A stretch of 64,000 nt of DNA from Deinococcus ficus (GCF_003444775.1 NZ_CP021081.1:200001-264000); one strand, 5' to 3'. Counted from the stretch's first letter, positions 33,053-45,845 are shown. The notes: a model not told the origin generated them from the sequence alone. Translations and numbers: made by a program.

Positions 33053-35650
33053 ATGACTCCCGAACCGAAACACCGCACCCGCATGGGCCTGCTGGGCCGC
33101 CGGGCCGGCGTGGCCGCGCTCGGCCTGGCCCTCACCATGGGCAGCCTGGGCAGCGCCGACGCCGGCACGCTGTCCCCCGGCCTGCTGAAAAAAGCCCAGG
33201 CCGGCAGCCAGAAGGTCGAGCCCGTCATCGTGCGCTTCCGCATCGAGAACACCACCCGCGGCCGGTCTTCCTTCCAGCAGATGCGCAAGCAGCTGCAAGA
33301 CCGCGTGAACCTGCTCGCGCCGCAGTACAAGAACCTCGTCAAGCAGCTGTGGCTGGACGAGAGTGTCCTGCTGCCCCTCACGCCCGTGCAGGCGCGCCTG
33401 ATGGCGCAGCTGCCGTTCGTGGAGGCGGTGTTCGAGAACTTCCGCGTGCAGATTCCCCGCGCGGTCGCCCTGAGCGCCGCGAACGCGCCCAGCGGCACCC
33501 CCTGGCACCTGGAGAAGATCGGCGCGCCCGCCGCCTGGGCCGCCGGCTTCAAGGGCCAGGGCATCACCATCGGCCACCTGGACAGCGGCATTGACCCCGA
33601 TCACCCTGAACTGGCCGGGAAACTCAAGGCCTTCCAGGAGTTCGACGCGGAAGGCAACCGCAAGGCCGGCGCGGCCCGCGACACCACCGACCACGGCACG
33701 CACACCGCGGGCCTGCTGGTCGGCAGCAAGGTGGGCGTCGCGCCCAGCGCCAAGGTCATCAGCGCCCTGGTCCTCCCCAACAACGAGGGCACCTTCGCGC
33801 AGGTGATCGCCGGCATGCAGTACGTCCTCGACCCGGACAACAACGCCAACACCGACGACGGCGCGGACGTCGTGAACATGAGCCTGGGCATCCCCGGCAC
33901 CTTCGAGGAATTCATCACCCCGGTGGACAACATGCTCAAGGCTGGCGTGGTCCCCGTGTTCGCCATCGGCAACTTCGGCCCGGCCCCCGCCAGCACCGGC
34001 AGCCCCGGCAACCTCCCGCAGGCCATCGGCGTGGGCGCCATCGACCAGGACGGCTCGGTCGCCAGTTACAGCAGCCGCGGCCCCGTGAACTGGACCGGGA
34101 AGATCAGCGGCGTGTTCGTGAAACCCGACATCGTCGCGCCCGGCACGGCCATCACCAGCACCTTCCCGAACGGCGCGTACGGCGCCAAGAGCGGCAGCAG
34201 CCAGGCCAGCCCCATCGTGGCAGGCGCCGTGGCCGTGATGCTCTCCGCGAAACCCGGCACGAGCGTGGACGCCATCAAGAACGCGCTGTACAGCAGCGCC
34301 AGCAACGCCGGCAGCAAGAACAACAACAGCGGTTACGGGCTGATCAGCCTGCCCGGCGCCCTCGGCAAGCTCGGCGCTTCCGCCGGGGCGCCCGCTCCGG
34401 CCCCTGCTCCGGCGCCCACACCCGCTCCGACACCGGCCCCCACGCCTGCCCCGGCCCCGACTCCCACTCCTGCGCCTACCCCAGCGCCTACACCTGCCCC
34501 GACTCCTGCGCCCGCTCCGACGCCAGCCCCGGCCATTCCGACCGGCCCCGCGGGCTTCACCTTCTGCGGTTGGGAAGGTAGCCGCTGCACCGGCGCCACC
34601 CAGAAGCAGGTGGCCTTCGGCATCAACGGCCGCTTCGTGAGCGGCACCAGCACCGACGACAGCTTCATGTGCACCGTGGCTGAGTGGGGCACCGATCCGG
34701 CTCCGAACACCCGGAAGGCCTGCTTCATCAAGAACCCCGGCACGGCCACCACGCCCGCACCGGCCCCTGCCCCGGCACCCAAACCCCAGCCCGCGCCCAC
34801 CCCGGCCCCCGCGCCTGCTCCGGCGCCCAGCACCCCGGCCACCAAGCCCACCGTGCTGCTCGTGGATGACGACATGGGACAGGGCACCGACGTGACCGCC
34901 GCCCTGCGCGACGCCATCAAGGCGAACGCTGCCAGTGCGCTGGTCTGGAACACCCAGACGCAGGGAAACGTGCCCCTCAGTGAACTGCGCCGCGCGCAGG
35001 TGGTCGTGTGGGCCACCGGCGACCAGTACCAGAACACCATCACCGGGGCGGATCAGGGCGCCCTCGCCGAGTACCTGCAGGGCGGCGGGAAGCTGATCGT
35101 CACCGGCCAGGACATCGGGTACGACATCGGCACCAGTGCCTTCTACACGAACTTCCTCAAGACCCGCTTCCTGGCGGACAGCAGCGGCACCACCAAGTTC
35201 GTCACGACCGGCGCCTTCGGGAACACGGCCTTCACCCTGAACGCTCAGGGCAGCGCCGGCAACCAGTACTACCCGGACGTGATCGCCGACCTGAACGGCA
35301 GCGCGACCGTGGCCGGCTGGGGCAGCGCGAACGCCACCGCTGGAACGATCACCGCGCAGAGCCTCAAGCAGGACCCGAACAAGGCCCGCGCCACGCAGAA
35401 GCAGCGTGATCCCCGCGGCCGCACGCAGCCTGTGAACCGCGCGCCTGCGACCCTCGGGCAGCTGGTCGGCCAGCTGCTGGGCGTGCCGGCCCGCGTGACC
35501 GCGCAGAGTGCCGGGGACAACGCCGGGGCGATCGTGGTGAACAATGCCGGAAACTACCGTACGGTGAACATGGGCTTCGGGATGGAGGGCCTGACGCCGA
35601 ACAGCCGCAACCTGCTCATGAAGACCGCGCTGGAATGGCTGATGCGCTGA
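33053..35650 (+). CDS. Secreted multidomain subtilisin-like serine protease
   Basis: 865 aa, exported (signal peptide residues 14-38). An inhibitor-like propeptide spans about 40-150. The S8 domain has D177 (GHLDSGIDPDHPEL), H214 (DHGTHTAGL) and S383 (SGSSQASP). A long Pro-Ala-Thr linker (about 445-500) leads to a small cysteine-containing domain (FCGWEGSRCTG, SFMCTVAEWG), then a second such linker. The C-terminal domain begins VLLVDDDMGQGTD and contains GGGKLIVTGQDIGYDIG. TACCCT six bases before the ATG. The active-site Ser motif GSSQASP departs from the usual GTS(M/Q)A.P. Such linkers suggest cell-surface display. Confidence 0.9.
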   Translation: MTPEPKHRTRMGLLGRRAGVAALGLALTMGSLGSADAGTLSPGLLKKAQAGSQKVEPVIVRFRIENTTRGRSSFQQMRKQLQDRVNLLAPQYKNLVKQLWLDESVLLPLTPVQARLMAQLPFVEAVFENFRVQIPRAVALSAANAPSGTPWHLEKIGAPAAWAAGFKGQGITIGHLDSGIDPDHPELAGKLKAFQEFDAEGNRKAGAARDTTDHGTHTAGLLVGSKVGVAPSAKVISALVLPNNEGTFAQVIAGMQYVLDPDNNANTDDGADVVNMSLGIPGTFEEFITPVDNMLKAGVVPVFAIGNFGPAPASTGSPGNLPQAIGVGAIDQDGSVASYSSRGPVNWTGKISGVFVKPDIVAPGTAITSTFPNGAYGAKSGSSQASPIVAGAVAVMLSAKPGTSVDAIKNALYSSASNAGSKNNNSGYGLISLPGALGKLGASAGAPAPAPAPAPTPAPTPAPTPAPAPTPTPAPTPAPTPAPTPAPAPTPAPAIPTGPAGFTFCGWEGSRCTGATQKQVAFGINGRFVSGTSTDDSFMCTVAEWGTDPAPNTRKACFIKNPGTATTPAPAPAPAPKPQPAPTPAPAPAPAPSTPATKPTVLLVDDDMGQGTDVTAALRDAIKANAASALVWNTQTQGNVPLSELRRAQVVVWATGDQYQNTITGADQGALAEYLQGGGKLIVTGQDIGYDIGTSAFYTNFLKTRFLADSSGTTKFVTTGAFGNTAFTLNAQGSAGNQYYPDVIADLNGSATVAGWGSANATAGTITAQSLKQDPNKARATQKQRDPRGRTQPVNRAPATLGQLVGQLLGVPARVTAQSAGDNAGAIVVNNAGNYRTVNMGFGMEGLTPNSRNLLMKTALEWLMR

Positions 35651-35682
35651 GGACACTCACCCCCTGTTCCTGACTTTCCCGG

Positions 35683-35709
35683 AGAGGCCCCTGTGGCCTC
35701 TTCTTTGTT
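35683..35709 (+). terminator. Intrinsic terminator
   Basis: AGAGGCC (35683-35689) pairs with GGCCTCT (35695-35701), followed by TCTTTGTT. Located just after the protease gene. Confidence 0.75.
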
Positions 35710-35762
35710 GCCCTTGAGGGTCCTGCCACGTGGGCCTCAAGCCGGGTGGGTAGCGTGGGGGC

Positions 35763-36182
35763 ATGACCACCCTGAAAGACATCATGACGAAGGACCTGAC
35801 GACCGTGGACGGCAAGGCGACCCTGCGGGAGGTGGCGCAGCGCATGAAGGCCGACGACATCGGCAATGTCCTGATCATGGATGGGGATCAGCTCACCGGG
35901 ATCATCACGGACCGCGACATCGTGATCCGCGCAGTGGCGGATGGGCAGGACGTGAACACGCCGGTGAGCACGTACGCCACGAAGGACGTGTTCACCCTGC
36001 CGTGCAGCACCAGCGTGCAGGACGCCGCGAAGGCCATGGCGGAGCGGCAGCTGCGCCGTCTGCCGGTGACGGACAGCCAGACCGGGAAGATCGGCGGGAT
36101 CGTGAGTCTGGCCGACCTGTCCAACCGCACGAGCGGGAATGCGGACCAGAAGGCGCTGGAGGGCATCAGCAAGCCCGGCTGA
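35763..36182 (+). CDS. CBS-domain protein
   Basis: 139 aa made of two CBS motifs (residues about 8-62 and 73-130). Each half has the D-x-x-(G/A)-(I/V)-(T/S)-x-x-D pattern: TGIITDRDIVIRAVA and the terminal IGGIVSLADLSNR. These modules bind adenine nucleotides and act as energy sensors; no effector domain is attached. TAGCGT six bases before the ATG suggests a leaderless message. It is flanked on both sides by terminators, so monocistronic. Confidence 0.9.
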   Translation: MTTLKDIMTKDLTTVDGKATLREVAQRMKADDIGNVLIMDGDQLTGIITDRDIVIRAVADGQDVNTPVSTYATKDVFTLPCSTSVQDAAKAMAERQLRRLPVTDSQTGKIGGIVSLADLSNRTSGNADQKALEGISKPG

Positions 36183-36212
36183 CGGACCGGTGTCCTGCTC
36201 ACAATGAAGAGG

Positions 36213-36240
36213 AAGCGCCCTGATTCCGGGGCGTTTCTTT
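36213..36240 (+). terminator. Intrinsic terminator
   Basis: AAGCGCCC pairs with GGGCGTTT across TGATTCCG (one G-T pair), followed by CTTT. It lies 30 bases after the CBS gene. Confidence 0.72.
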
Positions 36241-36320
36241 ATGTGTGATCTCCAGCGGGCTCAGCCATATACAGTGCTCGGCATGAAGGTTCATCCGAGC
36301 CCTGTGTGCGGGGAGCGCCC

Positions 36321-37028
36321 ATGAGCGCCGGGTCGCAGGACGTCCAGCCCTTCGACTGGCAGCGCATCTTCCTGGGCGACATCGACCCGCTGTTCCTGCT
36401 GGAGATCGTGTTCCGCACGTCGGTGATCTTCCTGTGGCTGGTCTTCCTGCTGCGCATCAGCGGGAAGCGCGGTCTGGCGCAGCTCAGTCCGCTGGAACTG
36501 GCGATCGTGATCGGGCTGGGGTCGGCGGCAGGGGACCCGATGTTCTACCCGGACGTGCCGCTGGTGCACGCCATGCTGGTGCTGGCCCTGGTGGTGGGCT
36601 TGCAGCGGCTGCTGGCGCACCTGGTGATTCACAGTGAGCGGGTGGAGACCTTCGTGGAGGGCGTGCCGGTAGAACTCGTGCGGGACGGCGTGATTCAGCT
36701 CGATGGCCTGGAGCGGGCGAAGCTCAGCCGGGAGGACCTGTTCGAGACGGTGCGCACCCGGGACGTGCGGCAGCTGGGGCAGGTGCAGCGCGCGTACTTC
36801 GAGCAGAACGGGCAGCTGTCCTTCTTCCTGCGCGATAAGGAGGCGCCGCCTGTGCCCGGCCTGCCGATCGTGCCGCCCTGGGACGTGGAGGCGCCTCCCC
36901 TGGCGCCGGCCGGGTTTGCCGGTGCCGTGGCGTGCCTGAGCTGCGGTCGCGTGCAGGACACGCCACAGGCTCAGTGTGTCTGCGGCGGGCACGGCTGGAC
37001 GCCAGCCCGGACCGACCCACTCGGCTGA
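36321..37028 (+). CDS. DUF421 (YetF-like) membrane protein with C-terminal Cys motif
   Basis: 235 aa. Three N-terminal membrane helices (residues 18-85) and the DUF421 core: RISGKRGLAQLSPLELAIVI, GLGSAAGDPMFYPDVPL, then soluble strands (FVEGVPVELVRDGVIQ, LSREDLFETVRTRDV). After a Pro-rich stretch it ends with CLSCG...CVCGG, which could bind zinc. DUF421/YetF proteins have no established activity. The start is at 36321 because GGGGAG precedes it; a further in-frame ATG at 36306 lacks that. A strong shared terminator separates it from dnaJ. Confidence 0.85.
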   Translation: MSAGSQDVQPFDWQRIFLGDIDPLFLLEIVFRTSVIFLWLVFLLRISGKRGLAQLSPLELAIVIGLGSAAGDPMFYPDVPLVHAMLVLALVVGLQRLLAHLVIHSERVETFVEGVPVELVRDGVIQLDGLERAKLSREDLFETVRTRDVRQLGQVQRAYFEQNGQLSFFLRDKEAPPVPGLPIVPPWDVEAPPLAPAGFAGAVACLSCGRVQDTPQAQCVCGGHGWTPARTDPLG

Positions 37029-37035
37029 GACGCAT

Positions 37036-37080
37036 AAAGTGCTGGGCCGCGGGGGTGATTCCTCGCGGCTCAGCACTTTT
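37036..37080. terminator. Strong bidirectional terminator
   Basis: AAAGTGCTGGGCCGCG (from 37036) pairs with CGCGGCTCAGCACTTTT (to 37080), with one G-T pair and a short loop. Runs of A and T flank both ends, so it serves the DUF421 gene and the convergent dnaJ. Confidence 0.88.
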
Positions 37081-37087
37081 CGTCCGG

Positions 37088-38008
37088 TCAGTGCTGCAAT
37101 TCGCGCAGCTGGCGGTACAGGTCCTTTTCCTGCTCGGTGGGGTGCTTCGGTACGGTCAGGTTCAGTTTCACGTACAGGTCGCCGTGGCCGCCGCCGCGTT
37201 TCGGCCAGCCCTGCCCGCGCAGGCGCATCTTGCGGCCGCTGCTGCTGCCGGGCGGGACGGTCAGGTGCCCGGTGGTGCCGCTGAGCGTTCTGACCTTCAC
37301 GTCCCCGCCCAGCGCGGCCACCGGGGCGGGCACGTCCACGGTGGTGGTCAGGTCGTCACCGTCCAGTTCGAAGCGGGCGTCTTCGAGCACGCGGATGTTG
37401 AGGAGCACGTCCCCGCCGCCGGGGCCCTGGCCGGCCAGCCGCAGCCGCGCGCCGTCCCGCGTCCCGGCCGGAACGCGCAGGGAGAGGCGTTTGCCGTCCA
37501 CGTTGATGACCTCGTCGGACCCGGCGTAGGCTTCTTCCAGCGTGACCTGCAGTTCGCCCTCGACGTTCTGCACGAACCGGCGGGACTGCCCGGCGCCGCC
37601 CAGGCCGCCCAGCAGGTCCTCGATGTTGATCTGCTGCCCGCCGGGGCTGCGGAACCCGCCGCCCGCGCCGCCGCGGCCGCCCGGGCCGGCCTGCCCGAAC
37701 AGGCCCTGGAAGAAGTCGCTGAACTGCGAGCCGTCGAATCCGCCGAAGTCCCCGCCCTGGAAGCCGCCCTCGTACCCGGGGGGCACGTGCCCGGTGTGGC
37801 CGAACTGGTCGTACACCTTGCGTTTTTCCGGGTCGTTCAGGACCGCGTACGCCTCGCCGATGTCCTTGAACTTCTCGGCGGCCTTCTCGTCCCCGGCGTT
37901 CTTGTCCGGGTGGTACTGCTTGGCGAGCTTGCGGTAGGCGCTCTTGATGTCGGCGTCGGAGGCGCCCCGGGAGACGCCCAGCACCTCGTAGTAGTCCTTG
38001 TAAGCCAT
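37088..38008 (-). CDS. dnaJ: DnaJ-type co-chaperone (without zinc finger)
   Basis: 306 aa. J domain at residues 3-70 with the HPD tripeptide at 33-35, a Gly/Phe-rich region (80-150), then two C-terminal peptide-binding beta domains. The Cys-rich zinc finger is absent, as in CbpA-type DnaJ proteins. It stimulates DnaK ATPase and delivers substrates. It is the last gene of dnaK-grpE-DUF2132/ankyrin-dnaJ on the minus strand, with GGAGG before its ATG. Expression probably rises with heat via the dnaK promoter. Confidence 0.93.
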   Translation of the reverse strand: MAYKDYYEVLGVSRGASDADIKSAYRKLAKQYHPDKNAGDEKAAEKFKDIGEAYAVLNDPEKRKVYDQFGHTGHVPPGYEGGFQGGDFGGFDGSQFSDFFQGLFGQAGPGGRGGAGGGFRSPGGQQINIEDLLGGLGGAGQSRRFVQNVEGELQVTLEEAYAGSDEVINVDGKRLSLRVPAGTRDGARLRLAGQGPGGGDVLLNIRVLEDARFELDGDDLTTTVDVPAPVAALGGDVKVRTLSGTTGHLTVPPGSSSGRKMRLRGQGWPKRGGGHGDLYVKLNLTVPKHPTEQEKDLYRQLRELQH

Positions 38009-38044
38009 GCGGGAACCTCCGTCAGGGGGTGCGGGGAAGAGGAA

Positions 38045-38764
38045 TCAGGAGCGGGCCGGGAGTTTGTGCAGCGCGGCTTTCAGGCCGTACGCCTCGGCGA
38101 TGCTGTGGGCGGTGTGGCCGCGCGGGTCGGCGCGGGTGGGGTCCGCGCCGCGGGCGAGCAGCAGGTCCAGCAGGTCGGTGCGCGGCGCCCGGGTCCGTTG
38201 CCGGTAGGCGAGGCCCTCGACGTCCACGGTGTGCAGCAGTGGCAGCCAGTAGCGCGCGTCGTTGGGGTCGGCGCCGCGGTCCAGCAGGGCCGGGATGAGG
38301 CCCGGGTCGTAGTCGCCCTCGCCCAGGCTGGAGTGCTCGATGGCGAGGTTCAGCAGGGGCATGCGCGCCTCGTCCGGCCAGAAGTTCACGTCCTGCACCT
38401 GCGCGAGCACCGGCAGGAAGTACAGCCGCAGCGTCTCGGCGTTCTGCGGCACGTGGCGCAGCATCCAGCCGAGCGCGGCGTGCAGTTTCGTCTGGCTCAC
38501 ATTGGCCGGGACCGCTTGCCCGCGCTTGACCGCGTCGATGACGGGGTTGGCGTCCTCGCGGTGCAGCAGCTTCACGTACTCGCCTTCCACCTGCGCGCGC
38601 GCCCAGGCTTCCTTGCGCAGGAATTTCAGGCTGCTGTTCACGCTGGGGTTGCTCTGGAAGCACTTCACGGGCACCCGGCGCGCGAGTTCGTCCCAGCCGT
38701 ACTCCGCGTGCAGGTGCTGAACGAGGCGTTCCAGGGTCACGCCGTGCAGGGGATCGCGGGTCAC
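38045..38764 (-). CDS. DUF2132 (VF530-like) domain fused to ankyrin repeats
   Basis: 239 aa. The N-terminal 65 residues match the VF530/DUF2132 fold: DPLHGVTLERLVQHLHAEYG, then W-x-E-L, KCFQSNPSVNSSLKFLRKEA and W-A-R. The rest (about 80-235) is helical with ankyrin-like repeats (LLNLAIEHSSLGEGDYDPG then LIPALLDRGADPN, LLDLLLARGADPTRADPRG). Start is GTG at 38764, only six bases after the grpE stop, with an A/G-rich SD in the grpE end. It sits inside the dnaK operon, so heat-regulated and possibly a chaperone accessory. DUF2132 is usually a tiny stand-alone protein, so this fusion is notable. Function unknown. Confidence 0.8.
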   Translation of the reverse strand: MTRDPLHGVTLERLVQHLHAEYGWDELARRVPVKCFQSNPSVNSSLKFLRKEAWARAQVEGEYVKLLHREDANPVIDAVKRGQAVPANVSQTKLHAALGWMLRHVPQNAETLRLYFLPVLAQVQDVNFWPDEARMPLLNLAIEHSSLGEGDYDPGLIPALLDRGADPNDARYWLPLLHTVDVEGLAYRQRTRAPRTDLLDLLLARGADPTRADPRGHTAHSIAEAYGLKAALHKLPARS

Positions 38765-38770
38765 GGGGGC

Positions 38771-39397
38771 TTACCCCTTCCGGCTGACGACGACGCGGGC
38801 CGGGCGCACCAGGCGGTCTCCCATGCGGAAGCCGAGCTGGTACACGGTGACGATCAGGTCGTTCTCGTCGCCGGGCACGACCTGAATGGCCTCGTGCCAC
38901 TGCGGGTCGAACACCTCGCCTTCCCGGCCGGTGGCTTCCAGGCCCAGGCCGGCGAACACGCTCAGGACCTTGCTCTGCACCGCCTGAATGCCGGGGATGA
39001 GTTTGGCGGGGTCCTCGCCGCCCATGCTCAGGGCGCGGTCCAGGTCGTCGTACACGGGCATCAGGGCCTCGGCGGCCTTGCTCACGCCCTGGCCCTGCGC
39101 GGCGGCGACGTCCTGCTGGGTGCGGGTGCGGTAGCCCTCGAAGTCCGACGCGAGCCGGCCGAGCTTGAGTTTCAGGTCGGCGTTTTCCTTTTCCAGGTCC
39201 TCGGCGCGCTGGAGTTTGTCCATCATCTCCTGCACCTGGCCCAGCATGTTCTCGTCCATCTCGGGGAAACTGGCCGTTTCGGCGTCTTCCTGCATGTTGT
39301 CGGTTTCGGTTTCGGGGCTGGCGTCGAACTTGATGTTCTCGGTGTCGGGGGTGGTGTCGGCGTCCTGCGGGCCGGTCTTGTTCTGATCGTCGTTCAT
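38771..39397 (-). CDS. grpE: GrpE nucleotide exchange factor
   Basis: 208 aa. Acidic, disordered N terminus (1-55), a long coiled-coil dimerisation helix (EDLEKENADLKLKLGRLASD), the conserved FEGYRTRTQQD segment, then the C-terminal beta domain with EVFDPQWHEAIQVV and RPARVVVSRK. It swaps ADP for ATP on DnaK. I chose the ATG at 39397 because AGAGG lies before it; an in-frame ATG eight codons upstream is also possible. A hairpin lies between it and dnaK. Confidence 0.95.
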   Translation of the reverse strand: MNDDQNKTGPQDADTTPDTENIKFDASPETETDNMQEDAETASFPEMDENMLGQVQEMMDKLQRAEDLEKENADLKLKLGRLASDFEGYRTRTQQDVAAAQGQGVSKAAEALMPVYDDLDRALSMGGEDPAKLIPGIQAVQSKVLSVFAGLGLEATGREGEVFDPQWHEAIQVVPGDENDLIVTVYQLGFRMGDRLVRPARVVVSRKG

Positions 39398-39433
39398 GCG
39401 CGGACCTCTCTTGCGGAACATTCGTTCAAGGAT

Positions 39434-39468
39434 AGGGGAGAGGGGCCTGTCGGGCCGTCCTCTCCCCT
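39434..39468 (-). terminator. Hairpin between dnaK and grpE (attenuator-like)
   Basis: AGGGGAGAGG (39434-39443) pairs perfectly with CCTCTCCCCT (39459-39468). On the minus strand it lies about 40 bases after dnaK and ahead of grpE, followed by ATCCTTG rather than a T-run. Such a hairpin could reduce read-through or protect dnaK mRNA, keeping DnaK above GrpE and DnaJ. Confidence 0.55.
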
Positions 39469-39509
39469 GCGGGTGGGTGGTGGTGGGCGTGAGGGGACGT
39501 GCGGGGCCG

Positions 39510-41399
<1,890 letters not shown>

Positions 41400-41487
41400 G
41401 AGTTGACTCCTTGAGTGCTGTTTGTGTGAGTGTCTTGCTTGTGCGGGATCTGCCGGCCGTGTGGACAGCAGTCTTGAAGCGAGAAGC

Positions 41488-41541
41488 ATCATAGCCCCAC
41501 AGTTTTTCAGTGTCAATAGACTTGAGTGCATTACGCTCAGG
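41488..41541 (-). promoter_or_regulatory. dnaK promoter with HAIR-like HspR operator
   Basis: Reading the minus strand: TTGACA (41516-41511), 17 bases, TATGAT (41493-41488): a near-perfect sigma-70 promoter. Four bases before the -35 on the same strand lies CCTGAGC-N7-ACTCAAG (41541-41521). Its right half equals the HAIR consensus (CTTGAGT-N7-ACTCAAG) fully and its left half in five of seven bases. HspR is the known repressor of this operon type in Deinococcus. A further CTTGAGT half-site on the plus strand at 41410-41416 lies near the dnaK SD. Confidence 0.78.
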
Positions 41542-41644
41542 TTTTCCATTGGCAAAAACTTAACTCCCTGGCGCGGCACCACCCCCGCCCCGGCCCCCCA
41601 GCAGGGCAGGGAACGGTCCCAGACGCCCGGGGTAGACTGCAGGG

Positions 41645-42236
<592 letters not shown>

Positions 42237-42248
42237 GCGGGCCCGCGC

Positions 42249-42280
42249 AGGCCGGGGGCGCGTCCCCTGGCCTTTTCTTC
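42249..42280 (+). terminator. Intrinsic terminator
   Basis: AGGCCGGGGG pairs with CCCCTGGCCT (one G-T pair) across CGCGT, followed by TTTCTTC. It closes the khpB transcript ahead of prmC. Confidence 0.8.
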
Positions 42281-42290
42281 TGGAGCGACG

Positions 42291-43130
42291 ATGACCCTGC
42301 GTGAGTGGCTGCGCCACGCCGAAACCCGCCTCCAGGCCGCGGGCGTGGCCTCCCCCGGCGTGGACGCCCGCGCCCTGCTGCTGCACGTGCTCGGCGCCCC
42401 CGCCTCCGCGCTGATCCTGCGCAGCCACGAGCCCCTGCCCGACAAGGCCGCGCCCCGCCTCGCCGAGCTGCTCGCCCGCCGCGAGGCCCGCGAACCCCTC
42501 CAGCACCTGCTGGGCGAGGTGGACTGGGGAGGCCTGCGGCTGTCCACCGACGCCCGCGCCCTGATTCCCCGCCCGGAAACCGAGTGGCTGCTGCACCTCG
42601 CGCTGCAGGGCCTGCGAGGCGTGCCCGCCCCCCGCGTGTTGGACGTCGGCACCGGCACCGGCGCCCTGGCCCTGGGCGTGAAGGCCGCCCGGCCCGACGC
42701 CCACGTGACCGCCACCGACCTGAGCGCCGACGCGCTCGCCCTGGCCCGCGAGAACGCCGGGCGCAACGGCCTGGACGTGACCCTCGTGCAGGCCGACCTG
42801 CTCACCGGCGTTCCCGGGCCCTTCGACCTGATCCTCAGCAACCCCCCGTACCTCCCAGACGCGGACGTCCTCACCGCCGACCCGGAAGTGCAGCACGACC
42901 CGCCCCTGGCCCTGTACTCCGGCCCGGACGGCCTGGACCTGCCCCGGCGGCTGTGCATGCAGGCCCGGGAGCGCCTGACGCCCGGCGGGACGCTGTGGCT
43001 GGAACTCGACCCCCGCAACGCCCCCACCCTGGCCGCCGAACTTCGCGCGGCCGGCTGGTCCGCCTGCCTGCACGCCGACCTGACCGACCGGGAACGTTTC
43101 GTGCAGGCCACCCTCACCCCCCGGCCGTAG
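42291..43130 (+). CDS. prmC: Peptide chain release factor glutamine methyltransferase
   Basis: 279 aa. N-terminal helical domain ([18 protein letters not shown]), then a class I methyltransferase: motif [17 protein letters not shown], motif [18 protein letters not shown], and the NPPY glutamine-methylation motif in [23 protein letters not shown] precedes motif I as in HemK/PrmC. It methylates the Gly-Gly-Gln glutamine of RF1 and RF2 to speed termination. Start ATG after GGAG. It follows khpB with its own terminator between, so probably independently transcribed. Confidence 0.93.
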   Translation: MTLREWLRHAETRLQAAGVASPGVDARALLLHVLGAPASALILRSHEPLPDKAAPRLAELLARREAREPLQHLLGEVDWGGLRLSTDARALIPRPETEWLLHLALQGLRGVPAPRVLDVGTGTGALALGVKAARPDAHVTATDLSADALALARENAGRNGLDVTLVQADLLTGVPGPFDLILSNPPYLPDADVLTADPEVQHDPPLALYSGPDGLDLPRRLCMQARERLTPGGTLWLELDPRNAPTLAAELRAAGWSACLHADLTDRERFVQATLTPRP

Positions 43131-43165
43131 CGTCCTCACGCGCGCCTGACGTACCCTGAACGCCT

Positions 43166-43993
43166 GTGACCGCGCCGACCCCCACCCCCGCCAAGCCCCG
43201 CGCCCGCATTCCCAAGACCGTCTGGGACCTGATCTTTACCGCGGCAATTCCCATCGCGATTCTCAGCCCCAACCTGCTGGGCGAGGGCATCGGCGTGGCG
43301 AGCCTGCTGGGCGGTGGTAAGGACGGCAATGTCCGTGCATTCCTGCTTTCTGCGGCGATTCCTATCGCTTACGTGGCGTGGGACCTCATGCGCCACCGCA
43401 CCCTGAGCCCTGTGGCGATGATTGGGGGGGCCGGGGCCATTGCGTCGGGTGCCCTCGCTCTGGGCATTGCTCACTGGGAGGTAGACGGACTGCCGTACGC
43501 CATCCTGGACAGTGCCCGGCTTTACCTCACAGCCCTGCTGTTCGCCCTAAGTACCCTGACGGCCGTGCCGCTGTTCCGGGTGCTTCTGGACGCCACCACC
43601 ATCGGCGAGTCCGACGCCGACCGGCAGGCTACGACCACCGCGCTGCGCGACCCAGTGGTCCACCGCGGGCTGGTCGGGGCGACTCTGCTGTTCGCGGTGA
43701 TGGAACTGGTGCAGGGCGTGATTAACAGCTACGTGAACTACGAGCGGGTCGTGGCGAAGTTCGGCACCGACGACTTCAACGCGCAGGTGGCGCAGGTGAA
43801 CGCCATCATGCGCGTGCCCGGCATGGTGATCAGCCTGATCGGGGTGTGGCTGGCGATCTCGCTGGTGCAGCGCGCCGTGAAGGCCCGCTACGGCGCGGAC
43901 GCCAGCCTGTTCGAACCGGCGAAACTCGCCGAGCGCCACCGCGCCCTGCAGGCGGGCGCCGCGCCCGTCCCCTCCGGGGAAGCGCAGGCCTGA
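43166..43993 (+). CDS. VC0807-type integral membrane protein
   Basis: 275 aa. About six membrane helices, with the patterns of the VC0807 family: [20 protein letters not shown], a [20 protein letters not shown] loop, and the NSYVNYERV region near the C-terminal helices. No known function. It starts with GTG eight bases after TACCCT, in leaderless fashion. The tail after the last helix is basic and cytosolic. It lies 36 bases behind prmC and may be co-transcribed. Confidence 0.75.
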   Translation: MTAPTPTPAKPRARIPKTVWDLIFTAAIPIAILSPNLLGEGIGVASLLGGGKDGNVRAFLLSAAIPIAYVAWDLMRHRTLSPVAMIGGAGAIASGALALGIAHWEVDGLPYAILDSARLYLTALLFALSTLTAVPLFRVLLDATTIGESDADRQATTTALRDPVVHRGLVGATLLFAVMELVQGVINSYVNYERVVAKFGTDDFNAQVAQVNAIMRVPGMVISLIGVWLAISLVQRAVKARYGADASLFEPAKLAERHRALQAGAAPVPSGEAQA

Positions 43994-44085
43994 ACGCCCG
44001 CCCCCGGCTGCTTGCTGCTTGCTGCGGGCCGGTAAGCGAAGTGGCCTAGTGCCCCCGCGCGGGGCGGCACTAGACTCGCCGGCAT

Positions 44086-45795
<1,710 letters not shown>

Positions 45796-45807
45796 GCGCC
45801 CGTCCCT

Positions 45808-45845
45808 GAACCTGCATGGCCGGGCCTGCCCTGACGTGCAGGTTC
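45808..45845 (+). terminator. Possible terminator
   Basis: GAACCTGCA (45808-45816) pairs with TGCAGGTTC (45837-45845), with a 20-base loop that may fold further. It is followed by TCTCA only, so termination strength is doubtful. Confidence 0.4.

Noticed and set aside
34380..34540. Tandem Ala-Pro-Thr repeats as a possible CRISPR or DNA repeat
   Set aside because: They are in frame within the subtilase gene and encode a flexible linker; the units are short, degenerate and have no spacers.
33026..35656. An 876-codon open frame on the minus strand opposite the large subtilase
   Set aside because: Shadow frame: its Gly-Arg-rich runs come from the Pro-Ala-Thr linker read backwards, while the plus frame has a full catalytic triad and signal peptide.
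44000..44030. Short direct repeat CTGCTTG repeated behind the VC0807-type gene
   Set aside because: Only two to three copies of a 7-base unit in non-coding DNA with no associated structure; likely slippage.
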